In this document: piece after piece, positions 38,081 to 45,200 of the stretch
Layout of the letters: the number at the start of each line of letters is the position of its first letter
Numbering within the stretch: the stretch's first letter is position 1
IMG/VR virus record: IMGVR_UViG_3300012920_000026
Location: 1-64,000 of that record
DNA from: a virus
Strand: one strand, 5' to 3'
DNA: 64,000 bases
The notes under the pieces: model-generated
What the model saw: only the letters and a program-made list of their open reading frames with translations
The model's database searches: none
Told to the model about the DNA's origin: nothing
Program-made: the position numbers and the translations under genes

Positions 38081-39130
38081 TTATTGATCCGCATATTCTA
38101 CGGGTGCATCAATATGTTCTCCTTCTTCTATTGTAAAATCTACTTCTTCACCGACACTATCAAATACTGTAGACCAATATTCTTTGTAGTCAGATTTATA
38201 AGAATCAATAGCTTTCTTATCGTCTTCAATAAATCCGTGTGTTGTCGCCAGTATTCTACAATCAGCATAACCTAAACCATTCATATGGTTTTTGTGTATA
38301 CCCACTTTAGTTCTAACTGCGAAGTTTACTTTACGTCCTTTATTTGTTGCATTTAATTTAGATACTCCTGCACTTTTTTGATTCCCAAAAAGGAATACTA
38401 ACGCACAAGATAAATAAATTGATTGCCCTCCTTTAGGTTGAATTCTGGGTTGACTGAATGGATTATCGGGTAACTCTACCCAAGGTTGGTTAACAAATAC
38501 CATTGTATTAGTATAAGGAGAACTCTCTTTACGAGAAGAGGTTATCCTTTGAGCCATTCCCATACCCCATTTTTCTGATATTACTCTAGCAGTATGTTGG
38601 TTACCACCTTTACCTTCAAAACTCATTTTACAAGGTATTGTTCCTATAGAGTCCCACAAAAATACAATATCATGTGGTATATCTCCTTTTGATTGTGCAT
38701 CTAAAATTTCAGTCACATATTCGAAAGCTTGTTCAATGTATTCAAATCCTAACTTATATAATAAGAATCCATCCCAATAAGCTTCTATTTCACCAGTACT
38801 TTCATCTACCTCTTCAATATATTCAGTCTCTAAACCCATTTGTTTTGCGTGTTCAAAACTAAATTTTTGTTCAGTTATAATGAATATTGGTAATATACCT
38901 TTTTTCTGCGCATCTACTGCAGTTTGTATTAGTGCAGTTGTTTTTCCAGTATCTGAATGTCCTAATAACATATTAATTTGACCCATAGCAGGACCAGGAA
39001 TTCCTGTCGCTTTTTGAAATGATTCTCCTAAATCAAAGTATTTCTGTTCTTTATACTTATCACTAGAAGAAAACTTTTTACGTATACTAGAAAAATCGCT
39101 TGTTTTTTTCTTAATTGGTTTCTTAGCCAT
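38081..39130 (-). CDS. uvsX: RecA-like recombinase (T4 UvsX-like)
   Basis: ATPase for strand exchange. Walker A LLGHSDTGKTTALI near residue 56, a Glu-rich segment (FIITEQKFSF), Walker B HDIVFLWDSIG near 152, and loop MSFEGKGGNQHTARVISEKW with L1/L2 elements, then FVNQPWVELPDNPFSQPRIQ. The frame opens further upstream to a Met at 39157, but that start lies inside the terminator hairpin at 39143-39171; the Met at 39130 (MAKKPIKKK) is the more likely start, giving 349 residues. It is flanked by the gp32-like and 5' nuclease genes. Confidence 0.88.
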   Translation of the reverse strand: MAKKPIKKKTSDFSSIRKKFSSSDKYKEQKYFDLGESFQKATGIPGPAMGQINMLLGHSDTGKTTALIQTAVDAQKKGILPIFIITEQKFSFEHAKQMGLETEYIEEVDESTGEIEAYWDGFLLYKLGFEYIEQAFEYVTEILDAQSKGDIPHDIVFLWDSIGTIPCKMSFEGKGGNQHTARVISEKWGMGMAQRITSSRKESSPYTNTMVFVNQPWVELPDNPFSQPRIQPKGGQSIYLSCALVFLFGNQKSAGVSKLNATNKGRKVNFAVRTKVGIHKNHMNGLGYADCRILATTHGFIEDDKKAIDSYKSDYKEYWSTVFDSVGEEVDFTIEEGEHIDAPVEYADQ

Positions 39131-39142
39131 ATATTTTTTTTT

Positions 39143-39171
39143 AAAAAAATAGGTCACCTAAAAAGATGACC
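39143..39171 (-). terminator. Terminator after the gp32-like gene
   Basis: On the minus strand GGTCA and TGACC form a stem around a T-rich loop, followed by TATTTTTTT. It lies between the single-strand binding protein gene and uvsX and would allow higher expression of the former. Confidence 0.65.
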
Positions 39172-39193
39172 CACTTTTAACATTTATATTAAA

Positions 39194-40090
39194 TTAAAAT
39201 GGTAAATCATCACTACCACCGGTTTCTAAATTAGTCACTGTAACTTCATCATCATCTTCAAATGAAGATTCAGAGTTCTGAGTCTTAGTTTCCTCTCTTA
39301 AGTAAGTTATTTCTTCTTCTAATGAAGCAGTTTCTGATTCTTCTCTTTCTTCTTCTGCAACATATTTACTTTGTTCTGAATCCCAAACTGGAGTCATATT
39401 TTTTGCTACAATCTCTAAATATTCTGTAGATTTTTTAGCGTAAACATCTCTAAATGTTTCTTCGTTGTTAAACCAATCGTTAGCCTTAGTAGTATCTTCA
39501 GTTAACATACTTACATCATCACACATAATAGATGTTACTACACTCCACCCTTTTTCATTACGGTTAGTAGTTATAATAATATCTCTACCTTCTCTAGCAT
39601 CTGTAATATCACCTTTTAATTTAAAAAGTGGCATTAACTTATCCATAACACCATTACCTGTGTAATTGTGTTTAAATCTCCAAAATTTAACACCGTGATC
39701 TTCGTTATCTCTATCAATACCTTTTACCACATAAAATTTACGAGGAGTATACTCTCTAGCCATTTCTTTAGCTTTTTTACTACCCTCCATTAATAAAGCT
39801 TCTTTTGCTTCATACATTGGGCAATGTTCGCCATCATTTAATTTATTACAGTAAATTTTTTCATATTTACCATTCACTTGTCTTTCGTAAAAATATACTT
39901 CTTCGAATGGAGACTTACCATCTTTTGCAGGTAAAATTCTAAATCTTCGAGTTGCATTTTTTACACCTTGTTGAAGTTTTTCAGTGAAATACTTCTTAAG
40001 TCTATCTTCATTAGATAACTTAGGTTTTTTTGAACTGTTTTCAGTATTACTTTCATACTGAGACAAAATTGCGTCTAAACTGTTACTCAT
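39194..40090 (-). CDS. Single-stranded DNA-binding protein, T4 gp32-like
   Basis: 298 residues. The N-terminal part has a basic helix (RLKKYFTEKLQQGVKNATRR) and the OB-fold core with the zinc region (C81, H89, C90 in YCNKLNDGEHC); T4 gp32 uses one His and three Cys, so at least one ligand differs here. The C-terminal third is acidic and ends in DDLPF, like the tip of bacterial SSB proteins (DDDIPF in E. coli). It has a class 1 promoter at 40123-40154 and a terminator on each side, so it is a stand-alone transcription unit. Confidence 0.88.
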   Translation of the reverse strand: MSNSLDAILSQYESNTENSSKKPKLSNEDRLKKYFTEKLQQGVKNATRRFRILPAKDGKSPFEEVYFYERQVNGKYEKIYCNKLNDGEHCPMYEAKEALLMEGSKKAKEMAREYTPRKFYVVKGIDRDNEDHGVKFWRFKHNYTGNGVMDKLMPLFKLKGDITDAREGRDIIITTNRNEKGWSVVTSIMCDDVSMLTEDTTKANDWFNNEETFRDVYAKKSTEYLEIVAKNMTPVWDSEQSKYVAEEEREESETASLEEEITYLREETKTQNSESSFEDDDEVTVTNLETGGSDDLPF

Positions 40091-40122
40091 TTCTATTTTT
40101 TTTAAATGTTAATAATTATTTC

Positions 40123-40154
40123 TAAATATAATAAGTTTTTTCTTAAAAGTCAAT
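40123..40154 (-). promoter_or_regulatory. Class 1 promoter (ATTG-N20-TATATTTA) with 32-base leader
   Basis: ATTG (40151-40154), exactly 20 bases, TATATTTA (40123-40130). The surrounding GTATTGACTTTT is also found at the promoter at 51873. Here the start codon of the gp32-like gene lies 32 bases further on, so this mRNA has a leader, unlike the four genes with only four bases. Confidence 0.7.
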
Positions 40155-40159
40155 ACATG

Positions 40160-40197
40160 AAAAAACCAATAATGAACAAATATAGTCATTATTGGTT
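40160..40197 (-). terminator. Terminator after the acidic protein gene
   Basis: On the minus strand AACCAATAATGA and TCATTATTGGTT form a perfect 12-base stem with a 10-base loop, followed by TTTTTT-rich sequence. It ends transcription of 40225-40956 just before the gp32 promoter. Confidence 0.85.
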
Positions 40198-40224
40198 AAT
40201 ATGTCAAATAATTTTTTTAATTAT

Positions 40225-40956
40225 TTAATAATCTTCGTCATCCTTATCATAGTCAAAAGAATTTTTTATTTCTGTTGCACTATAATCATCTACGTCTTTT
40301 TGAGTTATGGTGTATTCTTCCTCTTCTTTACCCCCAACATCATATCCTTCTTTATCTGACCAATAATCAGTTAAAGAAACACTATATGGAAAAGAATCCA
40401 TCGATCTCATTTCTAATCTTTCTACCGGTGTTGGGTTTCTATCTGCGATTTCTTTTTCTAATCCATCTATTTTATTAATAACTTGATCCATATCACCTAC
40501 CTTACCTTCTAAATCACCTAATTTACCTAATAATTCATCCATTTTTGCAGTCATCCCCTCTATTTCTGTTCTTGTTTGTTCTGCTTTATCTACTATATCT
40601 GTAACATCTACTTCGACAGTTTCTTCACCACCTTCCTCAGTTGCGAATTCATCTTCCACTTCCATACCTTCTTCACCTGCAAATGGATCTGTTTCACCTG
40701 ATCCTTCTTCAGTATCTAAATCTACAGTTTCTTCTTCACCACCTTCTTCTGCAAATGGGTCTTCAGTAGTCTCTTCTTCAGTGTCTACTTCTACTGTATC
40801 TTCAGCGGGTACAGGATCTTGTTCATAAAGTTGTTTAGCACCTAATAAAAGTTCGTCAGTATCATCACCGCCAACTTTATCTTCCATATAAAACGTATAT
40901 TCCAATAGTTCCATATGTCTTTTTAACTCTTCCGATATTAATTTTTTCTTATCCAT
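40225..40956 (-). CDS. Acidic virion-associated protein with leader-like N terminus
   Basis: 243 residues. The N terminus MDKKKLISEELKRHMELLEY resembles the tagged starts of other proteins in the window, and LYEQ near residue 43-46 gives a possible L-x-E cleavage site. Residues about 50-125 are repeated acidic blocks such as EETTEDPFAEEGGEEETV, followed by a coiled-coil stretch (about 130-170) and a Tyr/Asp-rich C terminus. A scaffold, capsid-internal or chaperone-like role would fit, but none is proven. Confidence 0.65.
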   Translation of the reverse strand: MDKKKLISEELKRHMELLEYTFYMEDKVGGDDTDELLLGAKQLYEQDPVPAEDTVEVDTEEETTEDPFAEEGGEEETVDLDTEEGSGETDPFAGEEGMEVEDEFATEEGGEETVEVDVTDIVDKAEQTRTEIEGMTAKMDELLGKLGDLEGKVGDMDQVINKIDGLEKEIADRNPTPVERLEMRSMDSFPYSVSLTDYWSDKEGYDVGGKEEEEYTITQKDVDDYSATEIKNSFDYDKDDEDY

Positions 40957-40961
40957 TTTTT

Positions 40962-41144
40962 TTATATTAATAATTGTCTTCCGTCAGTAGTTTTATAAAC
41001 TTTATTAACTCTTTCCACAATTTCTTTACCATCATTAATTAAACATTCTTCCCCTTCACACTCTTTTTCTTCATTAACTTTAAGAAATTCATTAAGTGAG
41101 TCTTCTAAATCTTTAGTTCTTTGTATGTCTTTTTTATTATCCAT
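40962..41144 (-). CDS. Small acidic hypothetical protein (60 aa)
   Basis: Starts MDNKKDIQRTKDLEDSLNEF. Helical and acidic with a Cys pair (CEGEEC) near the middle. It lies 5 bases before the acidic 243-residue gene and 31 bases after the 137-residue gene. A class 2 motif is at 41161-41168. I do not recognise it. Confidence 0.6.
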   Translation of the reverse strand: MDNKKDIQRTKDLEDSLNEFLKVNEEKECEGEECLINDGKEIVERVNKVYKTTDGRQLLI

Positions 41145-41160
41145 ATTAAGGTCTTTTATT

Positions 41161-41168
41161 ATAAATAT
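41161..41168 (-). promoter_or_regulatory. Class 2 motif ATATTTAT
   Basis: ATATTTAT followed by AATAAAAG, 16 bases upstream of the ATG of the 60-residue gene. Confidence 0.38.
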
Positions 41169-41175
41169 AAGAATT

Positions 41176-41589
41176 TTAAGAAAAATTACGTTTAATATCT
41201 ATAATAGTTAATTCATTTTTTTTAGTTATCAACATTTTATTTTGGTATTTATCCCATTCTATCTTATGTTCTTTATGATTTAAATTACCTGTTTCTCCAT
41301 TACTTTCACTTTCAATCAATTTATTAAGTGCATTAATAGTATAAAAACACTCTCCCTTTTTGTGTGTTATGATAGTGGTAGGGAAAAATGATTTAGTATT
41401 TATTTTTTTTCCATCCCTTAAATATAATCTAAATGTTAAAATTTTTTTACCTATTTCTTGCGGGGAAGTATAAATAAATAATTTTTCTTTAGGTATTTTA
41501 AACCTTTTTTCTATATAATCACTGAAACCATCTATTCTATCCTCATCAACAAATGATGCTAGTGTGATTATTTTTGTCTGTTGTTCCAT
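41176..41589 (-). CDS. Hypothetical protein (137 aa), overlaps upstream gene
   Basis: Starts MEQQTKIITLASFVDEDRID. Two parts: an alpha/beta N-terminal half, and a central FYTINALNKLIE followed by a WDKYQNKMLI strand that I recall from T4-like phages, without a known function. It overlaps the 207-residue gene by 44 bases in another frame; the start ATG is well supported because MEQQTKIITLASF begins a regular domain. Function unknown. Confidence 0.62.
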   Translation of the reverse strand: MEQQTKIITLASFVDEDRIDGFSDYIEKRFKIPKEKLFIYTSPQEIGKKILTFRLYLRDGKKINTKSFFPTTIITHKKGECFYTINALNKLIESESNGETGNLNHKEHKIEWDKYQNKMLITKKNELTIIDIKRNFS

Positions 41590-42169
41590 ATCTATAAATG
41601 TATGGTATGATTTTTTTATTGTTATAATCTACACACCCTATACATTTATTAAATATTTCATTTTCAGATAAAGTTACCTTAGAAAGTTGATTTATTTTAT
41701 GTTTAATTTTATCTATATCTAAACCTAAAAATAATAATATTTTTAAGTCTAATCCAAAAACTAAATTTTTATCGTATAAATATACCATATCATCATTAAT
41801 AATTGTAATAATATTATTTAATGAATATATTTTTCTTATTATTTTTCTTATTTTTTTAGGATTATCATGTATTAAATCAACAAAAACATAACTATTTTTA
41901 TTATCTATAAAATCCAAACATCTGTGTTGAAATTTTTTTAAGTCTATTTCTAAATCTACTTTTCTTTCATTATTATTAAAAGTCCAAAAAGTTTTATCGT
42001 CAATTTTCTTATTTAGTATTGAAACATTTTCTTCACCATAAATTTCTTTAGTTGTATCCCAACCAATAATTAATGTTATAAAATTATCGTTTATTTGTGA
42101 AATATTTTCACAAACATTATATTTTTTATCTGAAAATTTATCTTTAGTTACTATATTTCCAATATACAT
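41546..42169 (-). CDS. Hypothetical protein (207 aa) with its own promoter
   Basis: Starts MYIGNIVTKDKFSDKKYNVC. A central FITLIIGWDTTKE strand and KTFWTFNNNERKVDLEIDL region resemble an unknown family seen in T4-like phages (recollection only). The last 20 residues are coded in the 44-base overlap with the next gene. A class 1 promoter lies four bases upstream of the ATG, which suggests early expression. No catalytic motif is visible. Confidence 0.66.
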   Translation of the reverse strand: MYIGNIVTKDKFSDKKYNVCENISQINDNFITLIIGWDTTKEIYGEENVSILNKKIDDKTFWTFNNNERKVDLEIDLKKFQHRCLDFIDNKNSYVFVDLIHDNPKKIRKIIRKIYSLNNIITIINDDMVYLYDKNLVFGLDLKILLFLGLDIDKIKHKINQLSKVTLSENEIFNKCIGCVDYNNKKIIPYIYRYGTTDKNNHTSIIC

Positions 42170-42173
42170 ATTA

Positions 42174-42205
42174 CAAATATACTATTTTTTTATGTTAAAA
42201 ACAAA
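42174..42205 (-). promoter_or_regulatory. Class 1 promoter (TTTG-N20-TATATTTG), leaderless type
   Basis: TTTG (42202-42205), exactly 20 bases, TATATTTG (42174-42181), TAAT, then the ATG at 42169. The TTTG directly follows the TAG of the hub gene, giving the third 36-base gap that is only promoter. Confidence 0.83.
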
Positions 42206-45200
42206 CTATACAGTGGATGGTTCAATAGTTAAATCAGAATTTTTATTTTTTTTATATAAATTTACTCCTTTATTTTTAAATTTAGTACCACCAACTGTTT
42301 GACCTATTAATTTATCTCCACCACCTTTTACCGGTAAAGTGTTTAAAACTATTGCAAAGTTTTCAAACGAATCTTCTATATCTTTTCCATCTTTAAAATT
42401 TAAACTATTTACAGTATGATTAAAATTCTCAGCTTGTCCACCATTTGCCCAACCACCAGGTGGGTAGTTTTCTTCACTTTTTAATCTCGTATCTTTTTGT
42501 GTAGATAATTCTTCAATTTTTTTGTTAATGTCGTTTATTTCTTTTTCTAACTTATCATTTTCTGTCACCCTACTATTTCTTTCTTCGGGAGAAATTTCCT
42601 TTAGTGAAAGGTTGATTTTTTCTTGATTTACTTTCATTCTTGCTTCTTTTATCGCTTTGGCTTTTTGTTGTTCATCTATTTTGCCTTTGTTCTGGTAACT
42701 ACCACTATAAGGATAATTAGTCCATCTCCATGCAGATATTTCACATGATGTTTTAATATCTATGGTATCACCAGTTAATTTAGTCATAGGTGTTTTTGTA
42801 TCTTCACTAAACCTCATATATTGATCCCTACCTATGATAGGAATAAAACCTCTAGGTCTAAAAACATAAGCGTCTTTAGTAGTATCAAAATCTCGATTAC
42901 CAAATCGGTTATCGATTTGACTATATAATTCAAACCCTTTATCGCTATCTGAATTATTCCATGTTAAAACATCTATACTAAAATTATTTGATTTTGTCAT
43001 AGCATTTGCTAAGAACATAGTAACTTGTGAATTACTTTTAATACGAAATCCTTTTAAAGTATTTTTTAAATTAGTAGCTAAATTTGTGGATGCATTACTT
43101 ATCCCCATAGTTATTAAATTACTTTCAGTTATAGAATCAAAATTAAAATTTTCATCAGGACCTTTATCTGCAGGAATACCAGTATTAAAATTAATTTCTT
43201 GTCTTATAGAACTTTGAAGTAAAATAGGTTCTGTTTCTAATGTATCGTCTAAACCTATATTTAAAAAAGTAGTCATTTTATCTACAACTGGTGTTATATA
43301 TTTACTTTGTCTTACACCAGTAAAAGATGTAGTCATATGGTTAGGGGTGATATTATGTGTAACATTTAAAATCATATATGCACCATCGAAAAAAGGTACA
43401 TTGTCTAATTGAAAATACATCATAGGTTGAATATTCATACAACCTAAAGCTTCAACACTACAAGTATAAGAACGAGATCTAAACATCTTATATAAATCTG
43501 TACCTTGATAAGTTCTACTAGTACCACCTCTTTTATCAATTAAGTCAGTTAATGTTTTATGGTATTCCGCAGTATCTTTGTGTTCTTGTTGATTCAATGA
43601 TACACTTTTAAAAACTGTTTGGTTTTCTGTACCAAATGATACTCTAAAACCAACTAAATTAACGTTATCTTCAGAAGCATTAGATACTGATTTACCTTTA
43701 GCTTCTCTTCTAAGTCTCCTTTTTTCTTTTCTACTTTGTTGTCTTGCTTGTCTTTTTTCTGACTTCTTTGGTGCTAAAATATCAGAAGGTGGAAAATCCA
43801 AATTAAACCCATCGTTTTTAAATGTATATCTATTTTGTTCTTCTATATTTAATACTTGTGACGCACCTCCTGCGTAAATGCAAAGATATGTTGGACCACT
43901 ACTACTATTTCTATCCGAAATATTAGTTATGGGTTTAAACATAGTAGAAACTTCTTCCGGGTCTCTATAGTTAACATAATTAGGTAGTATTTGAAAAAGA
44001 AAATTACTGTCTCTAAGTAATTTAGACATATAAAAATACATATTAGTAGTTAAATTTTGACTTATACTAATAACACTTTCTAAATTTATTATAGCTTTAT
44101 CACCAATATCGTTAAACCCCCTATCGACAAACCTAAAATACTTAAATAAGTCTTTATTGTCTTTGGCACAAGCGTTAAAAGCTAATTCCCTTTTGGATGT
44201 GTTACCTGCCACCCATCTATCGTATACATTTTTTATACTATTATATGCAGCTTGTTTAATATCCTCCATATTATTAGTCTTATCAGTTGATTCTGTTGTA
44301 TTTGTTTTACTATCACTACTTTTAATTTCTTTATTAAAACTTTGTTTAAAATTATTTAAATAAGTGTCAAAATTGACTGAATCAAAATCTGAAGATCTAT
44401 TTTCATTAGTTACAACAATTAATTTTTCTGTTTCTTTCAAAAAGGTTGTTAAATTTATACCTTTTTTAAACTTTTCATCAATAGATAAATCATCGTTAGA
44501 ATATTCTATTACCGCTTTACTAAATTTAGAAAAACTTCCATCATTTACCCATTTAGTAAAATAATCTATTAAATTATTTTTTGTCTGTACCGGCAAATCT
44601 AACAAACTACTACTTAAACTTGTCTCTGAGCCATACCATAAAGGTTTAATATATGTTGTTTGTGTGGGTATAGATGAACCACTATATATTGAGTTATCCC
44701 ATACTATGGGATCAATTTCTAAACTATTTCTCCATAAAGTACCACCAATATAGTATAAAAAATATTTAGGTAATGTATAAATAATTGGTGGGGTTATAAA
44801 ATTTAACTTACCAGTTTCAGGTATTTCTTGTTCTACTGTTTTAGTCCAAGTTTTAAATGGTAATGTAGATAATAATAAAAGTGCTTTAGATAAATCTGAA
44901 GTGTTATTACTATATAAATTTGAATCTGTTAAATACTTTGGTTTTTCTGTATCGCTTTCGCCTTCTACAGGTTCAGATTTTTTAACATAAAGGTTAATCC
45001 AATCGGTAACTATAGGTGTATTTGGTGCTGGATTGTCTGCAGGGTTGATTCCTCCATCAATTAATGTAATATCACTTTTTAGTGAAAAAGTTAAACTACC
45101 TTTTTCACCTGCTTTTTTTAATAATAATTTACTTTGTTTTTCTAACCAACATGTATAAGATAAATTACGATTAGCAATATAATCCCTCCATTCCGTATAT

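Noticed and set aside
39131-39157. Upstream Met at 39157 as the start of the UvsX-like protein
   Set aside because: It would place the first codons inside the terminator hairpin of the gp32-like unit; the Met at 39130 fits the family start better.
41595-41602. TACATTTA upstream of the 137-residue gene as another class 1 promoter
   Set aside because: There is no TTTG 20 bases further upstream, the distance to the ATG is five and not four, and it lies inside the upstream coding frame.
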